Shown: positions 9,342-19,486, counted from the first letter of the stretch. The stretch: DNA of 64,000 nucleotides from an uncultured Oxalobacteraceae bacterium (GCA_903862415.1 CAIOYD010000020.1:1-64000); one strand, 5' to 3'. The notes: generated by a model from the sequence alone, not told the origin. A program made the numbers and translations.

Positions 9342-9429
9342 AACGATGTTTTGTCATCTTATCAAAGCCAGAGTTTACTTTTATGATGGGGAAAAATTTA
9401 GTCCTACCTACCCCATATGGAGAAGTGAC

Positions 9430-11205
9430 ATGGCAAGAATGACCGCAGCACAGGCAGCCGCCTTTGTACTGGAAAAAGAAGGTGTTCATCAGGTTTTTGG
9501 TGTGCCGGGAGCCGCCATCAATCCATTTTACGCAGCGATGAAGCAACAGGGCAGCATCAAACACATCCTCGCACGCCATGTGGAAGGGGCTTCCCACATG
9601 GCTGAAGGCTATACCCGTGCGTGCCAGGGGAATATCGGCGTATGCATCGGCACCTCCGGTCCCGCTGGCACCGACATGATTACCGGACTGTATTCAGCTC
9701 AGGCAGATTCGATACCCATACTCTGCATTACCGGACAGGCGCCACGGGCGCGACTGCACAAGGAAGATTTTCAGGCAGTCGATATCGAATCGATCGCCAA
9801 ACCGGTGACCAAATGGGCCGTGACGGTACGCGAACCGGCGCTCGTTCCGATGGTATTTCAACAGGCTTTTCATGTGATGCGTTCAGGCCGTCCGGGTCCG
9901 GTGCTGATCGATTTGCCTTTCGACGTGCAAATGGGCGAGATCGAGTTTGATCCTGATACTTACCAGCCGCTGGAAGTCTACCAACCCCGGGCCACACGGG
10001 CACAAATAGAAAAAGCCTTTGACATGCTCAATGCGGCCGAGCGGCCACTGATTACAGCCGGGGGCGGCATTATCAATGCCAATGCATCAGCTTTGTTGGT
10101 GCAGTTTGCCGAACTGACTGGCATCCCGGTAATTCCCACGCTTATGGCCTGGGGTTCGATTGCCGATGATCACCCGCTCATGGCGGGCATGGTCGGACTG
10201 CAAACCAGTCATCGTTACGGCAATGCCACCATGCTCGACTCCGACTTTGTCATCGGCATCGGCAACCGCTGGGCCAATCGCCACACCGGCTCGATAGAGG
10301 TGTTTACCAAAAACCGCAAATTTGTGCACATCGATATTGAACCCACCCAGATAGGCCGGGTGTTCGGTCCCGATTTCGGTATCGTTTCCGATGCTGGCGC
10401 CGCCCTGACATTGTTGATCGAGGTTGCACAGGAATGGAAAGATCAGGGGAAATTGAAAGACCGTTCAGCCTGGTTAGCCGCCTGCCAGCTGCGCAAGCGT
10501 TCCATGCAGCGGCGCACGCACTTTGACAATAGCCCGATCAAACCGCAGCGTGTGTATGAAGAAATGAACAAAGCTTTTGGACGCGAAACCTGCTACATCA
10601 GCACCATTGGTTTATCGCAGATTGCGGCCGCCCAGTTTTTGCATGTGTATTACCCGCGCCACTGGATCAATTGCGGTCAGGCTGGCCCGCTCGGCTGGAC
10701 TATTCCGGCGGCACTCGGCGTGTGCGCGGCCGACCCGAAACGTCAGGTGGTGGCGATTTCAGGCGATTATGATTTTCAGTTCATGATTGAAGAATTGGCC
10801 GTCGGCGCCCAGTTCAAACTGCCGTATCTGCATGTGGTGGTTAACAATTCCTATCTGGGTTTAATCCGTCAGTCACAACGTGGTTTTGATATGGATTATT
10901 GCGTGCAGCTGGCGTTTGACAACATCAATGCACCTGAACTCAATGGCTATGGAGTGGATCATATCGCCGTAGTACAGGGACTGGGATGCAAAGCAATCCG
11001 GGTGACCGAAGCGGGAGATATTCAGGCTGCCTTTGCTCAGGCACGCGCCTGGATGAACGAATTTAACGTTCCTGTCGTCGTGGAAATCATTCTCGAACGC
11101 GTGACCAATATTTCCATGGGCACGGAAATCAACAACATCAATGAATTCGAAGAACTTGCCACCAGCGCGGAGCATGCGCCCACCGCCATTACTTTATTAG
11201 ACTGA
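9430..11205 (+). CDS. gcl: Glyoxylate carboligase (tartronate-semialdehyde synthase)
   Basis: Thiamine-diphosphate enzyme joining two glyoxylates into tartronate semialdehyde with loss of CO2, 591 aa. I use the ATG at 9430, which follows GGAGAAG and begins [14 protein letters not shown], the typical start of Gcl. The N-terminal ThDP-binding domain has [12 protein letters not shown], with Val in place of the catalytic Glu as expected for Gcl. The central FAD-binding-like domain follows. The C-terminal ThDP motif starts at GDYDFQF and ends at NNSYLG. First gene of gcl-hyi-glxR-ttuD. Confidence 0.96.
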   Translation: MARMTAAQAAAFVLEKEGVHQVFGVPGAAINPFYAAMKQQGSIKHILARHVEGASHMAEGYTRACQGNIGVCIGTSGPAGTDMITGLYSAQADSIPILCITGQAPRARLHKEDFQAVDIESIAKPVTKWAVTVREPALVPMVFQQAFHVMRSGRPGPVLIDLPFDVQMGEIEFDPDTYQPLEVYQPRATRAQIEKAFDMLNAAERPLITAGGGIINANASALLVQFAELTGIPVIPTLMAWGSIADDHPLMAGMVGLQTSHRYGNATMLDSDFVIGIGNRWANRHTGSIEVFTKNRKFVHIDIEPTQIGRVFGPDFGIVSDAGAALTLLIEVAQEWKDQGKLKDRSAWLAACQLRKRSMQRRTHFDNSPIKPQRVYEEMNKAFGRETCYISTIGLSQIAAAQFLHVYYPRHWINCGQAGPLGWTIPAALGVCAADPKRQVVAISGDYDFQFMIEELAVGAQFKLPYLHVVVNNSYLGLIRQSQRGFDMDYCVQLAFDNINAPELNGYGVDHIAVVQGLGCKAIRVTEAGDIQAAFAQARAWMNEFNVPVVVEIILERVTNISMGTEINNINEFEELATSAEHAPTAITLLD

Positions 11206-11231
11206 TCCAAACAAGCAGAGATGGAATAATC

Positions 11232-12011
11232 ATGACCAAATTAGCCGCCAATTTAAGCATGCTGTTTACCGAATACGATTTTCCCGATCGCTTTGAAGCC
11301 GCCGCACTGGCCGGCTTCAACGGGGTGGAATTTCTTTTCCCCTACGCTTACGAAGTTCACCAGATTGCCGACTGGCTGAAAAAATATCAGCTCGAACTGG
11401 TGTTACACAACTTACCTGCAGGCAATTGGGAAGCCGGTGAGCGTGGCATTGCCTGCGACCCGAAACGGGTGCGCGAATTTATGGAAGGCGTCGATCAAGC
11501 CATACATTACGCCACAGCGCTCAATGTCAGGCAAGTCAACTGTCTGGCTGGCATACTACCGGCCAATACCAGTGTCGAACAGGCGCAACAAACCCTGATT
11601 AGCAACCTGCGCTATGCGGCCGAAAAACTCGCCGCCGTTGGTATCCACCTGTTGATCGAACCCATCAATAGCATCGATATTCCGGGATTTTTTCTGACCA
11701 CCAGCAAACAGGCCGTGGCACTCATCAGGCAGGTTGGGTCTGACAATCTGTTTTTACAGTACGACATTTACCACATGCAGCGCATGGAAGGCGAACTACT
11801 CAATACCATCAAAGCCAACTTCACTCTGATCAAACACATACAGGTGGCAGACAACCCCGGACGTGGAGAGCCAGGCACAGGTGAAATCAATTACCGTTTT
11901 TTGTTTGAACAACTCACGCAATTGCATTATGCGGGCTCGATAGGCTGTGAATACAAACCCAAAGCCGGAACCGCAGCCGGTCTGGACTGGCGGGTTGCTC
12001 ACGGCGTATAG
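11232..12011 (+). CDS. hyi: Hydroxypyruvate isomerase
   Basis: TIM-barrel isomerase interconverting hydroxypyruvate and tartronate semialdehyde, 259 aa, as usual for Hyi. It begins MTKLAANLSMLF and shows the AP-endonuclease-2-like metal residues in LIEPINS, QYDIYHMQ, HIQVADNPGR and EYKP. It sits 26 bases after gcl, in the expected order for the glycerate pathway. Confidence 0.95.
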   Translation: MTKLAANLSMLFTEYDFPDRFEAAALAGFNGVEFLFPYAYEVHQIADWLKKYQLELVLHNLPAGNWEAGERGIACDPKRVREFMEGVDQAIHYATALNVRQVNCLAGILPANTSVEQAQQTLISNLRYAAEKLAAVGIHLLIEPINSIDIPGFFLTTSKQAVALIRQVGSDNLFLQYDIYHMQRMEGELLNTIKANFTLIKHIQVADNPGRGEPGTGEINYRFLFEQLTQLHYAGSIGCEYKPKAGTAAGLDWRVAHGV

Positions 12012-12052
12012 CATTTTACGGACACTTGACTACTATTTTAACGGAGAACAGC

Positions 12053-12940
12053 ATGACAAAAATCGGCTTTATCGGCTTAGGAATTATGGGAGCGCCCATG
12101 GCACTGAATTTACAGGCCGGCGGACACAAACTGTATCTGCACGACAATAAAAATCCACCTGCGGCACTCATTGAAGGTGGCGCAACCGTCTGCACCTCGG
12201 GCGCAGAAGTGGCCAGACGTGCCGACATTATTATTATCATGGTGCCCGATACACCGCATGTGGAAGCGGTGTTATTTGATCCGACTGGTGTGGCCTCAGG
12301 ATTGTCACCAGGAAAAATTATCGTCGACATGAGTTCCATTTCTCCGATCGCCACCAAAGAATTTGCCAAAAAAATAAATAAACTCAACTGTGACTATCTC
12401 GATGCCCCCGTCTCGGGTGGCGAAGTCGGTGCCAAAGCTGCGTCCTTAACCATCATGGTTGGCGGCCCGGAACAGGCATTCACTACCGTCAAACCGCTGT
12501 TTGACTTGATGGGTAAAAATATCACACTGGTGGGCGCAAACGGTGATGGTCAAACCACCAAGGTTGCCAATCAAATCATCGTCGCACTCAACATTCAGGC
12601 CGTGGCCGAAGCGCTGCTGTTTGCCTCCAAAGCCGGTGCCGATCCCGCTAAAGTGCGTCAGGCTTTAATGGGAGGGTTTGCCGCTTCACGGATCCTCGAA
12701 GTGCATGGCGAGCGCATGATCAAACGGTCTTTTGCCCCCGGCTTCCGGATTGAGTTACATCAAAAAGACTTGAATCTGGCACTGCAGGGTGCCAAGGCAT
12801 TAGGAATTTCTTTACCAAATACGGCCATGGCGCAAGAACTTATGAACTCCTGCGCTGCCAATGGTATGAGTGGACTGGATCATTCGGCCTTGTGTTGTGC
12901 TATCGAACGGATGTCCAACCACGAAATTGCCACACCCTGA
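12053..12940 (+). CDS. glxR: Tartronate semialdehyde reductase (2-hydroxy-3-oxopropionate reductase)
   Basis: Beta-hydroxyacid dehydrogenase reducing tartronate semialdehyde to D-glycerate, 295 aa. The ATG at 12053 follows a good site (GGAGAACA) and starts the Rossmann motif GFIGLGIMG, so nine upstream residues are excluded. Family motifs are DAPVSGGEVGA in the substrate-binding segment and the catalytic Lys in GDGQTTKVANQI. Third gene of the gcl operon. GarR from galactarate degradation is the close alternative name, but the gcl-hyi context favours GlxR. Confidence 0.93.
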   Translation: MTKIGFIGLGIMGAPMALNLQAGGHKLYLHDNKNPPAALIEGGATVCTSGAEVARRADIIIIMVPDTPHVEAVLFDPTGVASGLSPGKIIVDMSSISPIATKEFAKKINKLNCDYLDAPVSGGEVGAKAASLTIMVGGPEQAFTTVKPLFDLMGKNITLVGANGDGQTTKVANQIIVALNIQAVAEALLFASKAGADPAKVRQALMGGFAASRILEVHGERMIKRSFAPGFRIELHQKDLNLALQGAKALGISLPNTAMAQELMNSCAANGMSGLDHSALCCAIERMSNHEIATP

Positions 12941-13008
12941 CGCCACTTTCTGAAAGCCAAAGGTTTTCCGGTTAGTGATTTTAATACGTGATATGGAAAC
13001 TGAATGCC

Positions 13009-14277
13009 ATGGATAAAAAATCCTCTCAACATTTTTTACTTGCCATCTACCGCAGCGCCATCGATGCGGTAAATCCGGAAAAATGCCTGTATAAATTTTT
13101 ACCTCCCAAACCACCACGAGGACGAACTCTGGTCATTGGTGCCGGCAAAGCCGCTGCTTCCATGGCCCAAACCATCGAAAGCTTTTGGCAGGACAACATT
13201 TCCGGGCTGGTTGTCACCCGTTACGGTCATGGCGCCGAATGTCGCCTGATCGAAGTTGTTGAAGCGGCTCATCCAGTGCCAGATGAAGCCGGTATGCAGG
13301 CAGCTGCCCGCATACTGGAATTAGTGCAGGAATTAACTGCCGATGATTTGGTTATATGCCTGATCTCCGGTGGTGGATCTGCTCTGCTCACCCTTCCGGC
13401 TGAAGGCATCACACTGGGACAGAAACAGACGATCAACAAAGCCTTACTCAAAAGTGGCGCCACAATTGCCGAAATCAATTGTGTGCGCAAACATTTGTCG
13501 GCCATCAAAGGTGGTCGGCTGGCCCTGGCGTGCGGCGCAGCCAAGGTCGTCACATTGCTGATTTCGGATGTGCCCGGTGATGACCCCGCCCTGATTGCCA
13601 GCGGCCCGACCTTACCTGATGATACTACCTGCGCTCAGGCACTGGCGATACTCAACAAATATCACATCAAAGTGCCCGTCAATATTGGAGCTCATCTGCA
13701 ATCGGAAGCCGCTGAAACTCCAAAATCGACGGATCCGCGCTTTGCACATCATTCCCATCACGTGGTCGCCTGCGCACAGGATGCGTTAGAAGCAGCAGCC
13801 TGCGCGGCGCGTATGGCCGGAGTAACGCCCTATATCTTATCTGACAGCATGGAAGGTGAAGCACGCGATGTCGGCATTGTGCACGCCGCCATCGCCAAAC
13901 AGATCGCCACTCATAATCAACCCTTCTGCAAACCCTGCGTACTGATTTCAGGCGGTGAAACTACTGTCACTGTGCGCGGCAAAGGCAAGGGTGGGCGCAA
14001 TGCCGAATTCCTGCTCAGCCTGGCCATTGCACTCAACTCCCATCCCGGCATCTATGGGCTTGCCTGCGATACTGATGGAATTGATGGCTCAGAAACCAAT
14101 GCCGGTGCCGTCTGCAGTCCGGACTCGCTTGACATTGCCAGAGAAAAAAACTGCGATCCACGCGCCATGCTGGATAACAACGATGGTTATGGTTTTTTTG
14201 ATGCCATCGGCGACCTCGTCGTCAGCGGCCCTACCCGCACCAATGTCAATGACTTCCGCGCTATTCTGATTTTATAA
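13009..14277 (+). CDS. ttuD: Glycerate 2-kinase, TtuD/MOFRL type
   Basis: Phosphorylates D-glycerate to 2-phosphoglycerate, finishing the glyoxylate-to-glycolysis route. 422 aa from the ATG at 13009; a GTG at 12988 is an alternative. The N-terminal DUF4147 domain includes VIGAGKAAASMA and LISGGGSALL. The C-terminal MOFRL domain includes ISGGETTVTVRGKGKGGRN and DTDGIDGSETNAGA. Last gene of the operon; a perfect hairpin follows the stop codon. Confidence 0.93.
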   Translation: MDKKSSQHFLLAIYRSAIDAVNPEKCLYKFLPPKPPRGRTLVIGAGKAAASMAQTIESFWQDNISGLVVTRYGHGAECRLIEVVEAAHPVPDEAGMQAAARILELVQELTADDLVICLISGGGSALLTLPAEGITLGQKQTINKALLKSGATIAEINCVRKHLSAIKGGRLALACGAAKVVTLLISDVPGDDPALIASGPTLPDDTTCAQALAILNKYHIKVPVNIGAHLQSEAAETPKSTDPRFAHHSHHVVACAQDALEAAACAARMAGVTPYILSDSMEGEARDVGIVHAAIAKQIATHNQPFCKPCVLISGGETTVTVRGKGKGGRNAEFLLSLAIALNSHPGIYGLACDTDGIDGSETNAGAVCSPDSLDIAREKNCDPRAMLDNNDGYGFFDAIGDLVVSGPTRTNVNDFRAILIL

Positions 14278-14280
14278 CGA

Positions 14281-14314
14281 CAAAGGGGACAGGATTTTCA
14301 ACCTGTCCCCTTTG
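14281..14314. terminator. Perfect 13-bp hairpin between convergent units
   Basis: CAAAGGGGACAGG (14281-14293) pairs exactly with CCTGTCCCCTTTG (14302-14314) around an 8-base loop. It sits between ttuD and the convergent binding-protein gene and could end transcription from both sides. There is no long T tract. The GGGGACAGG/CCTGTCCCC arms are of a kind often seen as dispersed repeats in proteobacteria, so it may be a REP-like copy used as a terminator. Confidence 0.55.
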
Positions 14315-14355
14315 TTGCAAACAACTACCGTCTTATTCAACCGAAGGTAAGCTGT

Positions 14356-15447
14356 TTATTTACCTGGTAATTTTCCCGATACGCCATCAACAAAGTAATC
14401 CATTTTTTCCAGCATGGTGTCATTCATCGGACCGTTTTCAAGGCGGACTTTACCTTCGTTATCTTTTAACGGACCAGCAAACGGCGTCAGAGTACCGGCA
14501 ATGATTTGCTTCTCTTTGTCAGCGACAAACTGTTTAACGTCAGCGGGAACGGTCGGGCCAAAGCCTTCGAGCGAAACCATACCATCTTTGATGCCACCCC
14601 AGACGTTGGAGGATTTCCATTTACCATCGATAACTTGTTGCGCTGCCTGAGTATAATAAGCACCCCAGTGATGGGTCACGGCAGCAATTTGCGCATGCGG
14701 GCCAAACTTGCTCATATCGGAATGGTAGGACACCACCATCTGACCTTTTTCTTCAGCCGCCTGAGTGACGGCAGTGGAATCCGTATGGTGAGACAGAACA
14801 TCGGCGCCCTGTCCCATCAGTGTGATGGCAGCGTCGCGTTCTTTGCCCGGATCAAACCAGCTATTCACCCAGATCACTTTAACTTCTGCTTTCGGATTCA
14901 CACTGCGCATACCGCGGGTGAAGGCATTAATTCCCTGCAATACTTCAGGAATAGGGAAAGCCGCCACATAACCAGCCACATTGGTCTTGGTCATTTTTCC
15001 GGCCAGGATACCGGCCAGATAACGTCCTTCATAAAAACGCGCATTCACCGTCGCAACATTGGCACTGGTTTTATAACCGGTCACATGGATGAATTTCACA
15101 TTCGGAAATTGCTTGGCCACTTTGAGCGTCGGGTTCATGTAACCAAACGAAGTCGTAATAATGAGCTTGTTACCCTGCTGCGCCAGATCGCGGATCACGC
15201 GTTCAGCATCAGCACCTTCGGGCACATTTTCAACAATCTTGGCTTTTACCTTGGCACCAAGATTCTTTTCCATTTCCTTTCGACCCTTATCTTGCTGAGT
15301 CGTCCAGCCAGCATCACCAATCGGGCTGACATAGACAAAACCGACACCAAGCGGAACTGCATCCGCGGCCACAGAAACAGGAGACACCAACAACCCTGGC
15401 AATACAGCCAGAGCAATCAGGGCACTGCGCATAAAGTTTTTTGACAT
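14356..15447 (-). CDS. BMP-family ABC transporter substrate-binding protein
   Basis: Periplasmic basic membrane protein/PnrA-type binding protein, 363 aa. Relatives bind nucleosides or purines. The open frame extends to 15582, but the ATG at 15447 starts a typical signal peptide (MSKNFMRSALIALAVLPG, ending SVAADA) and has GAGG upstream. Family features include VGFVYVSPIGDAGW at the mature N-terminus and GVSGKLPGK at the end. The matching ATPase and two permeases are upstream on the same strand, but a 356-base gap with its own structured leader suggests the binding protein is regulated separately, as is common for high-abundance binding proteins. Confidence 0.93.
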   Translation of the reverse strand: MSKNFMRSALIALAVLPGLLVSPVSVAADAVPLGVGFVYVSPIGDAGWTTQQDKGRKEMEKNLGAKVKAKIVENVPEGADAERVIRDLAQQGNKLIITTSFGYMNPTLKVAKQFPNVKFIHVTGYKTSANVATVNARFYEGRYLAGILAGKMTKTNVAGYVAAFPIPEVLQGINAFTRGMRSVNPKAEVKVIWVNSWFDPGKERDAAITLMGQGADVLSHHTDSTAVTQAAEEKGQMVVSYHSDMSKFGPHAQIAAVTHHWGAYYTQAAQQVIDGKWKSSNVWGGIKDGMVSLEGFGPTVPADVKQFVADKEKQIIAGTLTPFAGPLKDNEGKVRLENGPMNDTMLEKMDYFVDGVSGKLPGK

Positions 15448-15453
15448 AGTTTG

Positions 15454-15512
15454 CCTCGTTATATTTCCCGCTTGATCAACCACTGAATGACTGCATCGTG
15501 CGGGATAAACGA
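15454..15512 (-). promoter_or_regulatory. Structured 5' leader of the binding-protein gene, riboswitch candidate
   Basis: In the minus-strand RNA the segment from 15512 to 15500 (UCGUUUAUCCCGC) pairs with 15471 to 15456 (GCGGGAAAUAUAACGA), giving about 13 base pairs broken by two small bulges and closing a 28-base loop that includes UUGAUCAA. The 3' strand of the stem runs into the Shine-Dalgarno GAGG (15457-15454), so folding could hide it. This is the layout of a translational riboswitch. Given the purine setting, a purine-type ligand (for instance the xanthine-I/NMT1 class) is a hypothesis only. Confidence 0.4.
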
Positions 15513-15630
15513 CGCGGCTGATTCTACTTCTCCAGATTGAGTCTGCTTCTGTATCATCAATACGAACTTGAATTATGCGCATACTGATATACAGCGGTAT
15601 CTGTTACTGCATATAGTTGATATTCAAATT

Positions 15631-15786
15631 TCAGGAGGCTGGGATATCACCAATCACACCACTGCCTAAAAAATTCATCGATTTCAAACTGTTATCCGAA
15701 TATTGGTTTGGCAACAACGCTTTCTTTACCGGTCTCCTGTGCGCTGGTGCCAGGCACCACTGTCGCCACTGAGCTTTGTTTATCAT
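15631..15786 (-). CDS. Possible 51-aa small protein after the permease genes
   Basis: An open frame of 51 codons starts at ATG 15786, 17 bases after the second permease stop, with AGGGA placed 9 bases upstream. The protein starts MINKAQWRQWCLAPAHRRPV and has no recognisable domain. It contains a perfect DNA palindrome, TGGTGCC-A-GGCACCA (15745-15759), which could instead mark a regulatory site. It may be a true small gene, a remnant of a lost downstream gene, or chance. The rest of the gap (15513-15630) shows nothing clear. Confidence 0.3.
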   Translation of the reverse strand: MINKAQWRQWCLAPAHRRPVKKALLPNQYSDNSLKSMNFLGSGVIGDIPAS

Positions 15787-15803
15787 GTTATTTTCCCTGA
15801 TGA

Positions 15804-16718
15804 TTAATGTGGATTAAAATTCTTTCCCAACGAAGCTGGCATATTCAACTTGATCCAGACAGCATTTCTTGAAATCAGCACTAACACAATAATGGTAGCC
15901 AGATACGGCAACATCGACAGCAATTGCGAAGCCACGGCAACGCCCTGACCCTGCACATAAAACGTCATAATCGTCACGCCACCAAACAGATAGGCACCGA
16001 TCATGATACGGGCAGGCCGCCAGGTGGCAAACGTGGTCAGTGCCAACGCCACCCAGCCGCGTCCGGCGACCATGCCTTCGGCCCATAACGGGGTATACAC
16101 CAGCGACAGATAAGCACCAGCCAGACCACAGCAGGCGCCACCAAACAATAACGTATACAAGCGAATCCGGCGAATGTTATAGCCCAGCGCATGCGCGGAA
16201 GACGGCGATTCACCCACCGCGCGCAACACCAGTCCGGCGCGCGTATGGTACAAAAACCACATAATTGCCCAGCACAGAACGACCGAGACATACACCATCG
16301 GATGTTGCTTAAACAGTGCGGTACCAACATAGGGAATGTCGGAAAGAATCGGGAAAGCATGTGCTTTATTTTGCAGCGTGCTGCCTACATAGCGTATGCC
16401 AATATAGGCCGAAGCACCGGTACCAAAGAGCGACAGCGCCAGTCCGGTGGCATACTGATTGGTTCCCAGCCAGACCGTGAGCAGGGCAAAAAAACCCGCC
16501 ATGAGCATACCGGCGGCTGCACCGGCTGCAAAACCGAGTGTGACACTGCCCGTATTTATAGTCACGGCAAAGCCAACAATGGCAGCCACGAGCATCATGC
16601 CTTCCGCACCCAGATTAACGACACCGGATTTTTCATTGATCAGCAAACCCAGTGCTGCCAACATCAATGGCGTTCCGGCATTAATTGAGGCCGCGATCAG
16701 TGGAGCCAGTATTTCCAT
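15804..16718 (-). CDS. BMP-type ABC transporter permease (second)
   Basis: Inner-membrane permease of the BPD_transp_2 family, 304 aa, about eight hydrophobic segments. It shows the family motifs NLGAEGMML and the loop AVGESPSSAHALGY. It resembles NupQ/YufQ of nucleoside importers. Its start overlaps the stop of the first permease by one base (TAATG at 16718). Partner of the other permease and the double ATPase. Confidence 0.92.
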   Translation of the reverse strand: MEILAPLIAASINAGTPLMLAALGLLINEKSGVVNLGAEGMMLVAAIVGFAVTINTGSVTLGFAAGAAAGMLMAGFFALLTVWLGTNQYATGLALSLFGTGASAYIGIRYVGSTLQNKAHAFPILSDIPYVGTALFKQHPMVYVSVVLCWAIMWFLYHTRAGLVLRAVGESPSSAHALGYNIRRIRLYTLLFGGACCGLAGAYLSLVYTPLWAEGMVAGRGWVALALTTFATWRPARIMIGAYLFGGVTIMTFYVQGQGVAVASQLLSMLPYLATIIVLVLISRNAVWIKLNMPASLGKNFNPH

Positions 16719-17779
16719 TATTTTCTCCAGCTTAATTTGTAGTGAATCAAGACATCACAGGCTAACAACGAGAACAACAAAATCCCCTGAAACACGCCGG
16801 TAATGGCGTTCGGCATACCCAGACGCGACTGCGACAGTTCGCCGCCGATATAAAACAGCGCCATAATGAAACTGGAAAAAATCACCCCGATCGGATGGAT
16901 GCGACCGACATAGGCAACAATGATGGCGGCAAAACCATAGCCCGGTGAAATCGTCGGCGTGAGCTGTCCAACCGGCCCCAGCACTTCACATACACCAGCA
17001 AGACCGGCCAGTGCGCCACAAATCATCATCGACACCCAAAGTGATTTGCGCGATGAAAAACCGGCATAACGGGCTGCCATTGGTGCCATGCCGCCCACCT
17101 GCAATTTAAAGCCGGAAAAACTTTTGGAAAGAAACAGCCAACCCAGCACCGACGCCATCAGTGCCAACACAATCCCCAGATGCAACCGGGTACCGTCGAG
17201 CAAAATCGGCAGCAGAAAACCATCATCGAGCATTTTCGATTGCGGAAAATTGGCACCATCCGGATCCATTAACACGCCATGCACCAGATAACTCAGCAAC
17301 AGCTGAGCCACATACACCAGCATCAAGGACACCAGAATTTCACTGGTATTGAAAAAGTCACGCAATGCCGTGGTAATCGCCGCCCAGAACATACCACCTG
17401 CCATACCGGCAATGAGCACCAGAGTAATCATCCAGGCGCCACCGACGCTGCTTTCATTCAGACGCAACGCCACCCAGCCACCGGCAATGGCGCCCAGGAT
17501 CAACTGTCCCTCGGCACCAATATTGAACACACTGGCGCGATAACACACCGACAGGCCGACAGCAATCAGCAATAACGGCGCCACTTTAAGACCGACTTCA
17601 GACCAACCCTGCAAGGTAGAAATCGGTTCATAAAAAAATATTTCCAATCCTTCGAGTGGATTTTTACCCAGCGACAAAAACAGGAACACACCGCACAGCG
17701 CAGTCAACAACACGGCACAGACCGGCGACATATAAGACATTACTGCGGAAGGAGAACTCCGCGCCTGCAGCTTAAGCAT
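16718..17779 (-). CDS. BMP-type ABC transporter permease (first)
   Basis: BPD_transp_2 family permease, 353 aa, similar to NupP/YufP. I place the start at ATG 17779, which overlaps the end of the ATPase gene by 8 bases, rather than the open-frame start at 17827. Family motifs include FNIGAEGQLILGA and the segment GFAAIIVAYVGRIHPIGV. About ten hydrophobic segments. It pairs with the shorter permease to form the membrane pore. Confidence 0.92.
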   Translation of the reverse strand: MLKLQARSSPSAVMSYMSPVCAVLLTALCGVFLFLSLGKNPLEGLEIFFYEPISTLQGWSEVGLKVAPLLLIAVGLSVCYRASVFNIGAEGQLILGAIAGGWVALRLNESSVGGAWMITLVLIAGMAGGMFWAAITTALRDFFNTSEILVSLMLVYVAQLLLSYLVHGVLMDPDGANFPQSKMLDDGFLLPILLDGTRLHLGIVLALMASVLGWLFLSKSFSGFKLQVGGMAPMAARYAGFSSRKSLWVSMMICGALAGLAGVCEVLGPVGQLTPTISPGYGFAAIIVAYVGRIHPIGVIFSSFIMALFYIGGELSQSRLGMPNAITGVFQGILLFSLLACDVLIHYKLSWRK

Positions 17780-19307
17780 AGTTGGCCTCATTGATTTCAA
17801 CAGCATCCTGCTGAGTCCACAAACCACTCATCCACAGTCCGATTTTCTCTATCGTCGCATCCTCACTTTGAATCGATGGGGAAATACGTCCTTTGGCAAT
17901 CACCAACATGCGGTCGGCGATTTCAAATAATTCTTCCAGTTCTTCGGAAATCACCAACAAGGCACATCCGGCATCCCGCAGCGCCACCAGTTCGCCGCGA
18001 ATCTGCGCCGCCGCACCCACATCCACACCCCAGGTAGGCTGGGCTATAATCAACACCTTGGGGTTGCGCATCACCTCGCGCCCGACAATATATTTTTGCA
18101 GATTTCCACCTGACAAACTGCCCGCCGTGGCCGCCGGCCCGCTGGCTTTGACTTTGAAGCGTTCGATAATGCCAGCGACAATTTTTCTGGTGGCACTGAG
18201 GCGCACAAATCCATGCGAAATGGTTTCATCTGTCTGATGGGTTAATAACAAATTATCAGTCAGCGATAATTCCGGAACCGCACCACGGCCCAGACGTTCT
18301 TCCGGCACAAAACCCAGACCCAGCAGACGACGGCCAGTCACATTCATCCGACCCACAGGAATACCCTGCAACACGATCGCCTTATTCTCTGCACGGGGAT
18401 CTTCCCCTGACAGTGCGGCGAGCAATTCCTGCTGCCCATTACCGGACACACCGGCGATACCGACAATTTCACCGGCACGCAAATCAAAACAAATGTCGGA
18501 CAGGGTGGTGCCAAACGGATGACTCTTGAGCAGCGACAACTTGTTGACCTGCATCCGGACTTCACCCGGCTCACGCTCCACGTGCTTGATCGCCGGAGGT
18601 TCTGCGCCAATCATCAGACGCGACAGGCTGGCTGCGCTTTCCTCGGTCGGATCGCAGTTACCGGTCACTTTGCCGCCGCGCATCACGGTGCAGATATGGC
18701 ACAGTGCGCGAATTTCGTCGAGCTTGTGACTGATGTACAAAATGCTGCAGCCTTCGGAAGCCAGTTTGCGTAAAGTTTCAAACAAGCGTTCCACTGCCTG
18801 TGGCGTCAGCACCGAGGTCGGTTCATCGAGAATCAATAATTGCGGTTTGGTCAGCAAGGCGCGCACGATTTCGACCCGCTGGCATTCCCCCACCGACAAG
18901 GTATGCACGTGACGCTGCGGCTCCAGATCCAGACCATACTGTTTAGCGGTCAATTCAATCCGTTGGGCCAGTTCATGCAGATTAACGTCTTCAGGCAGTC
19001 CAAGCGCGATGTTCTCTGTCACCGTGAGCGTATCGAACAAGGAAAAATGTTGGTAGACCATCGAAATGCCCAACCCACGGGCAGCAGCTGGATTGGCAAT
19101 ATGTAATTCCTTGCCGTTCCACAGCACCTGACCCTGATCCGGTTTGACCGCGCCATAAATGATTTTCATCAACGTCGATTTACCGGCACCGTTTTCACCC
19201 AGAATCGAATGGATTTCGCCTGGACGAACGATTAAATCAATGCCGTCATTGGCAGTCACCGAGCCATACTTTTTGGTGATTCCGCGAAGTTCTAGTCGTG
19301 TATTCAT
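17772..19307 (-). CDS. Double-domain ABC transporter ATPase of a nucleoside-type importer
   Basis: 511-aa ATPase with two ABC domains, like NupO/YufO. Domain 1: Walker A GENGAGKST, signature LSVGECQRVEI, Walker B LLILDEPTSVLTP. Domain 2: the Walker A region reads GVSGNGQQELL with no Lys-Ser/Thr, while the signature is intact as LSGGNLQKYIVGRE. A degenerate second Walker A is usual in this family, so domain 1 probably does most hydrolysis. First gene of the importer operon. The 179 bases upstream (19308-19486) hold its promoter region; I see no clear motif there. Confidence 0.93.
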   Translation of the reverse strand: MNTRLELRGITKKYGSVTANDGIDLIVRPGEIHSILGENGAGKSTLMKIIYGAVKPDQGQVLWNGKELHIANPAAARGLGISMVYQHFSLFDTLTVTENIALGLPEDVNLHELAQRIELTAKQYGLDLEPQRHVHTLSVGECQRVEIVRALLTKPQLLILDEPTSVLTPQAVERLFETLRKLASEGCSILYISHKLDEIRALCHICTVMRGGKVTGNCDPTEESAASLSRLMIGAEPPAIKHVEREPGEVRMQVNKLSLLKSHPFGTTLSDICFDLRAGEIVGIAGVSGNGQQELLAALSGEDPRAENKAIVLQGIPVGRMNVTGRRLLGLGFVPEERLGRGAVPELSLTDNLLLTHQTDETISHGFVRLSATRKIVAGIIERFKVKASGPAATAGSLSGGNLQKYIVGREVMRNPKVLIIAQPTWGVDVGAAAQIRGELVALRDAGCALLVISEELEELFEIADRMLVIAKGRISPSIQSEDATIEKIGLWMSGLWTQQDAVEINEANYA

Positions 19308-19486
19308 GTCTCTCTTTATTAATCGTAAATCGATGCCGTTTTTTGCAAGTTACAGGATATTCCAAAGAGCAATATCAGTAGCTCTCAATGAACGTTATTC
19401 GGAATCCGATATACCTGAAAACCCGCTGCACCGCACCAACTTCAGACACCCTGAAATCGATCCGGATGCAACATTCAAGCTTAACA

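Noticed and set aside
14506-15444. 312-codon frame on the plus strand
   Set aside because: It is antisense to the well-supported BMP binding-protein gene and has low-complexity His/Thr/Arg-rich content typical of a shadow frame.
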